This document shows, piece after piece, positions 1 to 8,770 of a stretch of DNA of 64,000 nucleotides (position 1 is the first letter of the stretch; every line of letters begins with the position of its first letter). The notes under the pieces were generated by a model. The model was given only the letters and a program-made list of their open reading frames with translations, had not been told where the DNA came from and did no database searches. The DNA is from Tabrizicola sp. (GTDB lineage: Bacteria > Pseudomonadota > Alphaproteobacteria > Rhodobacterales > Rhodobacteraceae): assembly GCF_022842145.1 (NCBI RefSeq), contig NZ_JALHQD010000002.1, positions 310,001 through 374,000 on the forward strand. Reading direction: 5' to 3'. The position numbers and the translations under genes are program-made.

Positions 1-71
1 AACCCTGCCCCGTCCAGCACCAGCCGGACGATAAGCGACGCATTGTCCGGGGCATAGTGCAGCGTGTACAT
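1..71 (-). CDS. Glutathione S-transferase family protein, N-terminal fragment (runs off the window)
   Basis: Reading leftwards from the ATG at 71, the first 23 codons begin MYTLHYAPDNAS and continue with an IVRLVLDG-like stretch. This is the first beta strand and helix of the thioredoxin-like N-terminal domain of bacterial glutathione S-transferases, with the catalytic Ser/Tyr region near the start. The rest lies outside the window, so substrate and subclass cannot be judged. Identification rests on a short but characteristic N-terminus. Confidence 0.6.
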   Translation of the reverse strand, partial: MYTLHYAPDNASLIVRLVLDGAG

Positions 72-202
72 CGTCGGTCCTCTGGCGTGAGCCTTGCCCA
101 AGTCTAGCGTCGCCGCAGGCCGAAAAGCGACCCCTTGTCGACCTAAGGCGGAGGAAATGCGGCCAAGGTCATGCGGCGGTCAAGGCCCGGTGAATTCTAG
201 GG

Positions 203-217
203 TTAACCATCCGTCAA
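203..217 (+). promoter_or_regulatory. CtrA-like binding site upstream of the EF-hand gene
   Basis: The sequence has TTAA, seven bases beginning CCAT, then TCAA followed by C. The left half matches the extended CtrA half-site TTAACCAT exactly, and the right half differs from TTAA at one position. It lies about 50 bp before the GTG start of the EF-hand gene, a plausible promoter position. CtrA regulation is inferred from the motif alone. Confidence 0.35.
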
Positions 218-266
218 CCATTTCCCGGCCAGACTTCCGCGCGACCGGTGACGAGGGAGGACCGCT

Positions 267-800
267 GTGACGAAAGCATTGGTGATCGCGGGGCTTGTGA
301 TGTGGCCCCTGGCGGCGATGGCAGAGGAAACCGCGCTGGACAAGACCATGCGCAAGGACCCCGACAGGTTCGCGGGTCAGGTGACCGATCTGATCGCAGG
401 TTTCGGCGGGCCCGAGGGACTGACGCTGGCCGGGATCGAAGAGCATATCGCGCTGGAACGTGCCGGTGCCCGGGCGGCTACCCTGCGGCGGTTCTTCGCG
501 ATGGACCTTGATGCCGACGGCACGGTGGACCGGGCCGAGCTGCAGACAAGCCAGCGTGCCGCGAACGCGAATGCGCGGGGCCGGCTGGAACGGCAGTTCC
601 GGGCGGCGGACGCGGATGGCAACGGCCGGGCGGATGCGGCCGAACTGGCAGAACAGGGCCGCATTGCGGGCCTGCGCGGGCTTGGCGAGGACGAGGCGGG
701 CTTTCTGCGGGCGCTGATGACGCTGGATTCCGATGGCAACGGCGCCCTGACCGGGGCCGAGGTCGCGCAGGCCGTGGCGGGGCTGGAAAAGGCGGGCTAA
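267..800 (+). CDS. Exported EF-hand calcium-binding protein
   Basis: The 177-residue product starts with a signal peptide (about residues 1-19, ending AAMA). It carries three canonical 12-residue EF-hand loops: 80-91 (DLDADGTVDRAE), 115-126 (DADGNGRADAAE) and 154-165 (DSDGNGALTGAE), each with Asp at positions 1, 3 and 5 and Glu at position 12. It is therefore probably a periplasmic or secreted Ca2+-binding protein; no enzymatic domain is visible. The GTG start is chosen because a strong GGGAGGA ribosome-binding site lies 6 bases upstream and the signal peptide begins there. The pathway is unknown. Confidence 0.85.
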   Translation: MTKALVIAGLVMWPLAAMAEETALDKTMRKDPDRFAGQVTDLIAGFGGPEGLTLAGIEEHIALERAGARAATLRRFFAMDLDADGTVDRAELQTSQRAANANARGRLERQFRAADADGNGRADAAELAEQGRIAGLRGLGEDEAGFLRALMTLDSDGNGALTGAEVAQAVAGLEKAG

Positions 801-881
801 TCGCAACGGTCTGTCGCCATTCAACCCTCTCGCCCTTCGTCGGGGATTGCGGTATTCCGGGTGAAACACAGGGGGACTGTC

Positions 882-1667
882 ATGGTTGCTGCGCTTTCAC
901 CGATCGACCAGGCCAAGTTCGTCGCCGCGCGCCGGTCGGTGGATTTCGTCGAGGACGGGATGAAGCTGGGCCTTGGCACCGGCTCGACAGCGGCCTGGAT
1001 GGTGCGTTGCCTGGCCGAACGCGTGCGGGACGAGGGGCTGCAGGTGACCTGTGTCGCGACATCGGCCCGGACGGCGGACCTGGCGCAGGGCGTCGGGCTG
1101 AAGGTGGTCGGGATCGACGAGGTCAGGTGGCTTGACCTGACCATCGACGGCGCGGACGAGTTCGACGCGAACCTGAACCTGATCAAGGGCGGCGGTGCGG
1201 CGCTTTTGCAGGAAAAGATCGTGGCGACCGCCAGCGACCGGATGATCGTGATTGCCGATGCCGCGAAAGAGGTGGCCCAGCTTGGGGCCTATCCCCTTCC
1301 GGTCGAGGTGATCCCCTTCGGCTGGCAGACCACGAAGGCGCTGATCGAAGAGACCTTGTTCAGCCTGGACGTGATGAGCCGCGAGGTCGCGCTGCGGCTG
1401 GTGAAGGAGGCCCCGCTTATCACCGACGAGGGGCATTACATCCTGGACCTCAGCCTCAAGCGGATCGGCAACCCGCGGCAGTTGGCGCTGGTGCTGAACC
1501 AGATCCCGGGCGTGGTGGAAAACGGGCTGTTCATCGACATTTGCGACGTGGTGGTGATCGGCCACGGCGACGGACGGGTGACGGTGCGCGACATCAACTC
1601 GGGCAAGGTGGAAACCGGGTCGGTCGATGTCACCGAAAGCCGCAACATCTTTGCCGATCTTGACTAA
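882..1667 (+). CDS. rpiA: Ribose-5-phosphate isomerase A
   Basis: RpiA interconverts ribose 5-phosphate and ribulose 5-phosphate in the pentose phosphate pathway and, where present, the Calvin cycle. The 261-residue product has the phosphate-binding GLGTGSTA loop (about 30-37), the catalytic DGADE motif (89-93) and the KGGGAA loop (about 101-106), which together define the family. A GTG at 861 is in frame, but the ATG at 882 is preferred because an AGGGGGA ribosome-binding site lies just upstream and family members begin about here. It is followed about 100 bp later by the glutathione reductase gene on the same strand. Confidence 0.95.
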   Translation: MVAALSPIDQAKFVAARRSVDFVEDGMKLGLGTGSTAAWMVRCLAERVRDEGLQVTCVATSARTADLAQGVGLKVVGIDEVRWLDLTIDGADEFDANLNLIKGGGAALLQEKIVATASDRMIVIADAAKEVAQLGAYPLPVEVIPFGWQTTKALIEETLFSLDVMSREVALRLVKEAPLITDEGHYILDLSLKRIGNPRQLALVLNQIPGVVENGLFIDICDVVVIGHGDGRVTVRDINSGKVETGSVDVTESRNIFADLD

Positions 1668-1766
1668 CCGCTGACCGCCCGGTCACGCAAAAGCGCGGCT
1701 GGGGGACTTTCGCACGGCGGCCGGACGGAATAGCTCTGTCGCACGGCAATGGCGGAGGGGCTTCAC

Positions 1767-3125
1767 ATGGCTTTCGACTACGATCTCTTCGTCATCGGTG
1801 GTGGCTCGGGCGGGGTGCGCGCGGCGCGGATCGCGTCGGGCGAATATGGGGCCGGGGTCGGTCTGGCCGAGGAAAGCCGGATGGGCGGCACCTGCGTCAT
1901 CCGGGGCTGCGTGCCGAAAAAGCTGATGGTCTTCGCGTCGGCCTACCCCGAAGCCATCGCAGAGGCGCGGGAATATGGCTGGGATGTCACTGTGGGCGGC
2001 TTTGACTGGACCCACTTCCGCACCCGGCTGGAGACCGAGCTGGACCGGCTGGAAGGCGCCTACCGCAACACCTTGAAGAACGCGGGCGTCACCATCCACG
2101 ACGCGCGCGCGGTGATCGTGGATGCGCACCGGGTCCGTCTGGCCTCGGGGGCCGAGTTCACGACGAAGCATATCCTTGTCGCGACGGGCGGCTGGCCTTT
2201 CGTGCCGGACATTCCGGGGCGGGAGTTTGCCATCACCTCGAACGAGATGTTCCATCTGCCGGTGCTGCCGAAGCGGGCGCTGGTCGTGGGCGGCGGCTAT
2301 ATCGCCAGCGAATTTGCCTGCATCCTGAAGGGCCTGGGCGTCGAAGTCAGCCAGTACTACCGCGGTGCGCAGATCCTGCGCGGCTTTGACGACGAGGCGC
2401 GGGGACATGTGGCCAACGCCATGCGGGCGCAGGGCATCGACATCCACTGCGGCACCGACGTGATGCGGCTGGAGCAGACCGGGACGGGCATCCGCGCCGT
2501 CGCCACCGACGGGACCGAGCGCGAGTTTGATCTGGTGCTTTACGCCACCGGACGCCGCCCGAACACTGCCGGGCTGGGGCTGGAGGCGCTGGGCCTGACA
2601 CTTGGCCGGGGCGGCGAGGTTCCGGTCGACGCCTACAGCCAGACCGCGGTGCCGTCCGTCTTCGCGGTGGGCGATGTCACCGGCCGCATCAACCTGACCC
2701 CCGTGGCTATCCGCGAGGGGCACGCCTTCGCCGACACCGTCTTCGGTGCGAAACCCACCACCTTCGACCACACACTTGTTGCCTCGGCCATCTTCACCCA
2801 GCCCGAGATGGGCAGCGTCGGCCTGTCGGAGGAAGCCGCGCGGGAGCAGGAACCGATCGAGGTCTACTCCACCGCCTTCCGCCCGATGCGCACGATCTTC
2901 GCGGGCAAACAGGACCGAGTGCTGATGAAACTGATCGTCAGCCAGGCCACGCGGAAGGTTCTTGGCTGCCACATCGTCGCACCCGAGGCGGGCGAAATGA
3001 TCCAGCTTGCAGCCATCGCGATCGGCATGGGGGCCACAAAAGAGGATTTTGACCGCACCTGCGCCGTCCATCCCACCATGGCCGAAGAGCTGGTCACGAT
3101 GCGAAAACCGGTCAGAACTGCCTGA
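1767..3125 (+). CDS. gor: Glutathione-disulfide reductase
   Basis: This cytosolic FAD enzyme reduces oxidised glutathione with NADPH. The 452-residue product shows the FAD-binding GGGSGG motif (11-16), the redox-active pair C43/C48 in GGTCVIRGCVPKK, the NAD(P)H Rossmann motif VGGGYIASEF, the second FAD motif AVGDVTGR and the C-terminal catalytic HPT (in CAVHPTMAEE). Spacing and length fit glutathione reductase better than mercuric or lipoamide reductases. The ATG at 1767 is used because GGAGGGG lies a few bases upstream; an in-frame ATG at 1749 has no good ribosome-binding site. Confidence 0.93.
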   Translation: MAFDYDLFVIGGGSGGVRAARIASGEYGAGVGLAEESRMGGTCVIRGCVPKKLMVFASAYPEAIAEAREYGWDVTVGGFDWTHFRTRLETELDRLEGAYRNTLKNAGVTIHDARAVIVDAHRVRLASGAEFTTKHILVATGGWPFVPDIPGREFAITSNEMFHLPVLPKRALVVGGGYIASEFACILKGLGVEVSQYYRGAQILRGFDDEARGHVANAMRAQGIDIHCGTDVMRLEQTGTGIRAVATDGTEREFDLVLYATGRRPNTAGLGLEALGLTLGRGGEVPVDAYSQTAVPSVFAVGDVTGRINLTPVAIREGHAFADTVFGAKPTTFDHTLVASAIFTQPEMGSVGLSEEAAREQEPIEVYSTAFRPMRTIFAGKQDRVLMKLIVSQATRKVLGCHIVAPEAGEMIQLAAIAIGMGATKEDFDRTCAVHPTMAEELVTMRKPVRTA

Positions 3126-3202
3126 CTTCTGGCGTGGACGGGTTGATTTCCGGCTGGATATGACCAGCTTAGGGCAAAGGTAAGAACAAGGGGTTTTCTT
3201 AA

Positions 3203-4387
3203 ATGGCAGGAAGTGGCGGTCCCTGGGGCGGCGGTGGCGGCTCGGGAGGAGACGGCAACAGGGGCGATAACGACGACGAGGACCGCCGCGGCGGTCGCCG
3301 TGGCGAGCCTGGTCCCCAGATCCCCGAGATCGATCAACTGATGAAACGCGGCCAGGAACAGCTGCGCGTCCTGATGGGCGGGCGCGGCAATCGTGGCACG
3401 GGTGGCCCCGGCGGCGGGCAGGGCGGCCCGGTCTTCACCAAGCAAAGCGTCGGTCTTGGCGTGCTTGCGCTGATCGGCGTCTGGTCCTTCATGTCCTTCT
3501 ACACCGTGCGGCCGGAAGAACGCTCGGTCGAGCTTTTCCTGGGCGAAAGCTCGGGCATCGGCGATCCCGGCCTGAACTTCGCGCCCTGGCCCGTCGTCAG
3601 CTACGAAAAGGTCCAGGTCACCGGCGAACGCACCACGGACATCGGCACGGTGGCTGGCAGCAGCGATAGCGGGCTGATGCTGACGCGCGACCAGAACATC
3701 GTCGACATCGGCTTCCAGGTGGTCTGGAACATCTCGGACCCCGAGAAGTACCTGTTCAACCTGGTCGACCCCGAGGACACGATCCGCGCGGTAAGCTCCA
3801 GCGCGATGCGGGACATCATCGCGCGGTCGGAACTTTCGCCCATCCTGAACCGTGACCGTGGCGTGATCGCCTCGGACCTGCGGACAGCGGTGCAGACGAC
3901 GCTGGACAGCTACAACGCCGGGATCACCGTGATCCGGGTCAACCTGCAGACCGCACAGCCGCCGCGTGAGGTGATCGACGCCTTCCGCGCCGTGCAGGCC
4001 GCCCAGCAGGAACGCGACCGGCTTGAGAAAGAGGCCGACGCCTATGCCAACCAGGTCACCGCCGGTGCCCGAGGCGAGGCGGCACGTCTGATGGAAGCCG
4101 CCGAGGGCTACCGCGCCCAGGCGGTGAACAGCGCGCAGGGTGAATCAGCGCGGTTCCTGTCGATCTACAACGAATACGTGAAGGCGCCCGAGGTGACCCG
4201 GCGGCGGCTTTACATCGAAACGATGGAACGGGTGATGGGGGGCATGAACAAGGTGATCCTCGACGGCGTCTCGGGCGGTGAAGCGGGGCAGGGCGTCGTG
4301 CCCTTCCTGCCGCTGAACGAGCTTGGGCGGATGACGCCCACCCAGGGTGCCGGTACGGGCTCGGGTACGGCTGGGGGGACCAACTGA
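3203..4387 (+). CDS. hflK: HflK, membrane regulator of the FtsH protease
   Basis: HflK and HflC form the large SPFH-family complex that surrounds FtsH in the inner membrane and controls its access to membrane substrates. The 394-residue product has a Gly-rich cytoplasmic N-terminus (about 1-80), one transmembrane helix (about 88-108), the Band-7/SPFH domain, then a coiled-coil region rich in Ala, Glu and Arg (EAARLMEAAEGYRAQA). The stop codon overlaps the ATG of hflC by one base, showing translational coupling. An AAGGGG ribosome-binding site precedes the ATG. Confidence 0.95.
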   Translation: MAGSGGPWGGGGGSGGDGNRGDNDDEDRRGGRRGEPGPQIPEIDQLMKRGQEQLRVLMGGRGNRGTGGPGGGQGGPVFTKQSVGLGVLALIGVWSFMSFYTVRPEERSVELFLGESSGIGDPGLNFAPWPVVSYEKVQVTGERTTDIGTVAGSSDSGLMLTRDQNIVDIGFQVVWNISDPEKYLFNLVDPEDTIRAVSSSAMRDIIARSELSPILNRDRGVIASDLRTAVQTTLDSYNAGITVIRVNLQTAQPPREVIDAFRAVQAAQQERDRLEKEADAYANQVTAGARGEAARLMEAAEGYRAQAVNSAQGESARFLSIYNEYVKAPEVTRRRLYIETMERVMGGMNKVILDGVSGGEAGQGVVPFLPLNELGRMTPTQGAGTGSGTAGGTN

Positions 4388-5373
4388 TGCGTGCGATGTA
4401 CATCATTCCGGCCTTCGTGGTCTTGCTGGTGCTGGTCCTGTCCTCGGTCTTCATCGTGGACGAACGCAAGCGCGCGCTGGTTCTGCAGTTCGGTCAGGTC
4501 GTCCAGGTCAAGGAAGACCCGGGTCTGGGCTTCAAGATTCCGCTGGTGCAGGACGTCGTGCAGTACGAGGACCGGATCCTCGGCCTGCAGACCCAGCCGA
4601 TCGAAGTCACACTTCTGTCCGACCGCCGCCTGGTGGTGGACGCCTTCGCCCGCTGGCGCATCGTCAACCTGGTGGAATTCCGCCAGTCCGTCGGAACGGC
4701 CGGTGAAGACCGCGCCCAGCAACTTTTGAATAACATCCTGAGCCAGGCGATCCCGGAAGTCCTGGGTAACTCCACGCAGGAACAGGTGCTGAGCCAGGAC
4801 CGTGCCGGGCTGATGAACCAGATCCTGACCATCGCCAAGCGCGAGGGTGCGGCCCTGGGCATCGACGTGATCGACGTGCGCCTGACCCGGACTGACCTGC
4901 CCGAGCAGAACCTTGAAGCAACCTTCGCCCGGATGCGTTCCGAACGCGACCGCGAAGCGGCAGACGAACGGGCCCGGGGTGGCGAAGCCGCGCAGCGCGT
5001 GCGTGCGTCCGCGGACCGGACGGTGGTGGAACTGACCTCGGACGCCCGGCGCCAAGCCGACGTGATCCGCGGCGAGGCCGATGCCGAACGGAACCGCATC
5101 TTGGCCGAAGCCTATGGTCAGGACCCGGAGTTCTTTGCCTTCACCCGGTCACTGACGGCCTACGAGGTCAGCCTTCAGGGCAGCAACTCGTCCATCGTGA
5201 TGCAGCCGGACAGCGAGTTCTTCGACTATCTGCGGTCGGATGCCGGACGTGCGAGCGGGGCCTCGGTGGGGCCGACGACTCCAGCTCCAGCCGAAGCGGC
5301 TCCGGCTGAACCTGCGCCAGCGGAACCTGCGGCCGAAGAAGCTCCGGCGGAAGCGGCCCCGGCCAACCCGTGA
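4387..5373 (+). CDS. hflC: HflC, membrane regulator of the FtsH protease
   Basis: Partner of HflK in the SPFH complex. The 328-residue product has an N-terminal transmembrane helix (about 3-22), the Band-7 domain containing FGQVVQVKEDPGLGFKIP, and a coiled-coil segment (TVVELTSDARRQADVIRGEA). It ends in an unusual low-complexity Ala/Pro/Glu tail from about residue 290 (repeats like PAEAAPAEP) that goes beyond the usual HflC end and is probably disordered. It overlaps hflK upstream and the DUF2065 gene downstream, so the three genes form one operon. Confidence 0.95.
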   Translation: MRAMYIIPAFVVLLVLVLSSVFIVDERKRALVLQFGQVVQVKEDPGLGFKIPLVQDVVQYEDRILGLQTQPIEVTLLSDRRLVVDAFARWRIVNLVEFRQSVGTAGEDRAQQLLNNILSQAIPEVLGNSTQEQVLSQDRAGLMNQILTIAKREGAALGIDVIDVRLTRTDLPEQNLEATFARMRSERDREAADERARGGEAAQRVRASADRTVVELTSDARRQADVIRGEADAERNRILAEAYGQDPEFFAFTRSLTAYEVSLQGSNSSIVMQPDSEFFDYLRSDAGRASGASVGPTTPAPAEAAPAEPAPAEPAAEEAPAEAAPANP

Positions 5374-5555
5374 GCCAGGTCGTCCTGGCCTTGGGACTTG
5401 TTCTTGCGATCGAGGGGCTAGTGCTTGCACTGGCCCCTCGGCGTATCGAGGATGCGCTTCGGCTTCTGGCCAGCCTTGGCCTTGACCAGCGCCGGATGAT
5501 CGGACTTGGCGCCCTTGCTGTCGGGGTGGCGCTGGTCTGGGTGGCGCGGGTGTGA
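5370..5555 (+). CDS. DUF2065 (YjeT-like) small membrane protein
   Basis: This 61-residue protein consists of two hydrophobic helices separated by the basic APRRIEDALRLL segment, the pattern of the DUF2065/YjeT family that is regularly encoded next to hflKC. It starts with GTG in the GTGA overlap with the hflC stop. Its function is unknown; the context suggests an accessory subunit of the HflKC-FtsH system. Confidence 0.85.
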   Translation: MSQVVLALGLVLAIEGLVLALAPRRIEDALRLLASLGLDQRRMIGLGALAVGVALVWVARV

Positions 5556-5700
5556 TGACATATTCCTTCACATCACCTTGATGCGCCGCGACCGGGTTTG
5601 CATTGTCTTCTGCGTCCCCTAACTGTTTCTTCAGCATCGACGCGGCAGGGTCCGACCGGGATGTGCCGCCGCCCCAACCGATTGAACAGGAGTTCGCATC

Positions 5701-7152
5701 GTGCCCGACCTCACCCCTTCCATCCGCAATGCCCTGCGGTCCAGCACAATTCTCGCGTTGGTCCTGGGCTTCGGCCTTTCCGTGGCGCCGCTCCAGGAGG
5801 CGCAGGCCTTCGGCGCGCCGGAAAGCTTTGCCGAACTGGCCGACAAGATCAGCCCCTCGGTCGTGAACATCACCACGTCGGCGATGATCGCAGCACCGGC
5901 AGACGGGATGCCGATGGTGCCGGAAGGCAGCCCGTTCGAGGATTTCTTCGATGATTTCGGTGGCCCCGGCCCCGGCGGCCCGCAGCGTTCCGAGGCGCTG
6001 GGTTCGGGCTTCGTGATCAGCGAGGACGGCTTCATCGTCACCAACAACCACGTGATCGAGGGTGCCGACGAGATCGAGATCGAGTTCTTCTCGGGCGAAA
6101 GGCTGAAGGCCAAGCTGGTCGGGACCGACCCGAAGACCGACATCGCGCTGCTCAAGGTGGAAAGCGACAAGCCGCTCCCGTTCGTGACCTTCGGAAACTC
6201 GGACCTGATGCGGGTGGGTGACTGGGTCATGGCGATGGGCAACCCGCTGGGACAGGGCTTCTCGGTCAGTGCGGGCATCGTTTCGGCCCGGGGGCGCGAG
6301 TTGTCGGGGACCTATGACGACTTCATTCAGACCGACGCGGCGATCAACCGTGGCAACTCGGGCGGGCCGTTGTTCAACATGGACGGCCAGGTGATCGGCG
6401 TGAACACCGCGATCCTGTCGCCCAACGGCGGGTCGATCGGCATCGGCTTCTCGATGTCGGCGAACGTCGTGACCAAGGTCGTCGAACAGCTGAAAGAGTT
6501 CGGCGAAACGCGGCGGGGCTGGCTTGGGGTCCGCATCCAGGACATGACGCCCGAAATCGCGGAATCGATGGGGCTGGCCGACGCCAAGGGGGCCTTGGTC
6601 ACCGACGTGCCGGAAGGCCCGGCCAAAGCTGCGGGCATCCAGTCCGGTGACGTGATCACCCGCTTTGCCGACGAGGAAGTGGGCGATGCCGGCGACCTGA
6701 CTCGCCGCGTGGCTGATGCGCCCATCGGCGAGGCGGTCCCGGTCATCGTGCTTCGTGACGGCAAGACCGAGACGCTGGCCGTCACCCTTGGCCGTCGCGA
6801 AGAGGCCGAGGCCGCGACGATGCCGGCTTCCGCCCCCGCGCCCGAAGCGCCGAAGGAGTTGGAGACGCTTGGTTTGACGCTGGCGCCTCTGGATGACGAA
6901 ATGCGGGAGCGGTTGGGGCTTGAGGCTGCCGCGGAGGGTCTGCTTGTGACGGCGGTCGACCAGGCATCGGAAGCCTTCACCAAGGGGCTGGCTGAAGGTG
7001 ACCTGATCACCGAGGCCGGCCAGCAGAAGGTCGTCCGCCTGCAGGACCTGGAAGACCGCGTCAAGGAAGCCAAGGATGCGGGCCGCAAGTCAATCCTGCT
7101 TCTGGTTCGGCGTGGCGGCGACCCGCGCTTTGTGGCGCTGTCGATCGAGTAA
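5701..7152 (+). CDS. Do-family periplasmic serine protease (DegP/MucD type)
   Basis: This is an envelope quality-control protease. The 483-residue product has a signal sequence (about 1-36), a trypsin-like domain with the catalytic triad H117 (NNHVIEG), D147 (KTDIALLK) and S220 (RGNSGGPLF), then two PDZ domains (about 270-360 and 390-480). The GTG start is preceded by AGGAG at 8 bases. It follows the hflK-hflC operon, an order that recurs in related genomes (family knowledge) and links membrane and periplasmic protein quality control. The symbol is left open because several Do paralogues usually exist. Confidence 0.93.
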   Translation: MPDLTPSIRNALRSSTILALVLGFGLSVAPLQEAQAFGAPESFAELADKISPSVVNITTSAMIAAPADGMPMVPEGSPFEDFFDDFGGPGPGGPQRSEALGSGFVISEDGFIVTNNHVIEGADEIEIEFFSGERLKAKLVGTDPKTDIALLKVESDKPLPFVTFGNSDLMRVGDWVMAMGNPLGQGFSVSAGIVSARGRELSGTYDDFIQTDAAINRGNSGGPLFNMDGQVIGVNTAILSPNGGSIGIGFSMSANVVTKVVEQLKEFGETRRGWLGVRIQDMTPEIAESMGLADAKGALVTDVPEGPAKAAGIQSGDVITRFADEEVGDAGDLTRRVADAPIGEAVPVIVLRDGKTETLAVTLGRREEAEAATMPASAPAPEAPKELETLGLTLAPLDDEMRERLGLEAAAEGLLVTAVDQASEAFTKGLAEGDLITEAGQQKVVRLQDLEDRVKEAKDAGRKSILLLVRRGGDPRFVALSIE

Positions 7153-7176
7153 GCCCGGCGGACCAAGGGCTTGAAA

Positions 7177-7198
7177 GGCGGCGGGGTCTCTCGCCGCC
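7177..7198 (+). terminator. GC-rich hairpin after the Do-protease gene
   Basis: GGCGGCG (7177-7183) pairs with CGCCGCC (7192-7198) around an 8-base loop, 25 bp after the protease stop codon. It is directly followed by the AT-rich two-hairpin repeat. It probably contributes to termination. Confidence 0.5.
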
Positions 7199-7246
7199 AA
7201 ATTTCTTACGGAAGAAATTTGACAAATTCCTTGCTTAAGGAATTTG
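7198..7246. repeat. Two-hairpin repeat element, copy 1 (bidirectional terminator-like)
   Basis: Two adjacent perfect 10-bp stems: CAAATTTCTT (7198-7207) pairs with AAGAAATTTG (7212-7221) around ACGG, and after one base CAAATTCCTT (7223-7232) pairs with AAGGAATTTG (7237-7246) around GCTT. It lies between the convergent Do-protease and DnaE2-remnant genes. A second copy at 44117-44165 has the same layout, the same GCTT loop and compensated base changes in the second stem. Confidence 0.8.
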
Positions 7247-7258
7247 GGTCCCAAGGCC

Positions 7259-7660
7259 CTACGGCTGATCCCCTGCCCGAACCCCGTCGAAGCGGAACCC
7301 CGGGTCCAGCAGGCGGTCCAGCATCGGCGACAGATCCTCGATCAGTTCGGCCACCACATGCACCACCCCAGCCTCGCGCTGCAGCTTCCCCGTCACCCGC
7401 AAGAGCCGCCCCGCGATCACCGCCCGGCGGAAGCGTTCGTAGACATTGGCCCAGACGACCACATTGGCCGTCCCCGTCTCATCCTCCAGCGTGACGAAGA
7501 TCACCCCCTTTGCTGTCCCCGGCCTTTGCCGGACCAGCACCAGCCCCGCTACCGTCACCCGCGCCCCAGCGGGAGGCTCGCCCAGCCGTCCGGCCGGCAA
7601 GGCGCGGGGGGGGCGCGGCCAGGAACCGCCGCGCGGGGCAGGGGAAATCACCAGAGTCAT
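7259..7660 (-). pseudogene. dnaE2: SOS-controlled OB-fold fragment of error-prone DNA polymerase DnaE2
   Basis: The 133-codon reading frame encodes only the extreme C-terminal OB-fold of DnaE2, recognisable by VTVAGLVLVRQRPGTAKGV, then TLEDETGTANVVVW and a VTGKLQREAGVVHVVAE-like stretch. DnaE2 normally has over 1,000 residues, so the polymerase (PHP, palm, fingers, HhH) is missing. The first ~28 residues are Pro/Arg-rich and resemble nothing I know. A perfect LexA box overlaps the promoter -10, and the ATG lies 2 bp after the box, where transcription would start. This suggests a leaderless transcript and decides the start. It could be a deletion scar joining an imuA-type promoter to the dnaE2 tail, or a small functional protein. 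Confidence 0.75.
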
Positions 7661-7662
7661 GA

Positions 7663-7677
7663 GAACAATACTAGAAC
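7663..7677 (-). promoter_or_regulatory. LexA (SOS) box overlapping the -10 of the DnaE2 fragment
   Basis: On the minus strand this reads GTTC-TAGTATT-GTTC, an exact match to the alphaproteobacterial LexA operator GTTC-N7-GTTC. The spacer supplies a -10 element TAGTAT (7673-7668), with a -35 TTGCCT (7695-7690) 16 bases upstream. Only 7 bases separate the -10 from the ATG at 7660. The site lies between divergent genes, so LexA might also affect the ferredoxin gene. Confidence 0.8.
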
Positions 7678-7745
7678 ATTGGGGCCGCAAGGCAAGCCCG
7701 CGCCCCTCTGGCAAATCACGCCGGACTGGCCTATGTCACGTCTGA

Positions 7746-8089
<344 letters not shown>

Positions 8090-8090
<1 letters not shown>

Positions 8091-8770
8091 TGCGGCTGGC
8101 TCTGGCCCTGGTCGTGATGACCGGGGCCGCAGCGGCCGAAGGTACGCGTGATTCCCCGATCCTGCAGGCCGACCTTGTCGATCCGACCGGGCGCTATGAC
8201 CACGCCGTTCTGGGCGATGCGCTGGAATGGGGCGGACTTCGTCTGGTCGTCGGTGACCAGACTGTCACCATCACCCTGCCGGAGAACCGCGTTTTCGAGG
8301 ACGTCGAAGCCCGCCTTGCCGACGTGACCGGCGACGGAGCACCGGAGGTCATCGTCGTGGAAACCGATCTCGCCCAAGGGGCTTCGCTTGCGCTTTACGG
8401 GCCCCAAGGCAAGATCGCCGCAACCCCGTTCATCGGCCAGCGCCATCGCTGGCTGGCCCCCGCCGGGGTCGCCGATTTCGACGGCGACGGCCGCATCGAG
8501 ATCGCCTATGTCGACCGCCCGCATCTGCGCAAGGAACTGGTCTTCGTCCGCCTTGACGGAGACCGGCTGGTCGAAACCCTGCGTCTGCCGGACCTCACCA
8601 ACCACCGGATCGGCGATGAAGTGATCTCGGGCGGCTTGCGCGACTGTGGGCAGGGGCCGGAACTTGTCCTCGCCTCGGCAGACTGGACGCGTCTGATGCT
8701 GGTCCGGTCGGGCGTGGTAACGGACATCGGCCCGCTGCCGCCCGCGGGTCTGACGATCCCGCCCTGTTAG
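8090..8770 (+). CDS. Exported FG-GAP/VCBS-repeat protein
   Basis: The 226-residue product has a signal peptide (1-16, ending AAAA) and beta-propeller-like repeats with calcium-binding motifs: LADVTGDGAPEVIVVE (about 83-98) and VADFDGDGRIEIAYV (about 124-138). These are FG-GAP/VCBS-type repeats, so it is probably a periplasmic or surface-exposed protein of unknown partner. It is translationally coupled to the ferredoxin gene by a one-base overlap. Its stop overlaps the stop of the convergent gene. Confidence 0.8.
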
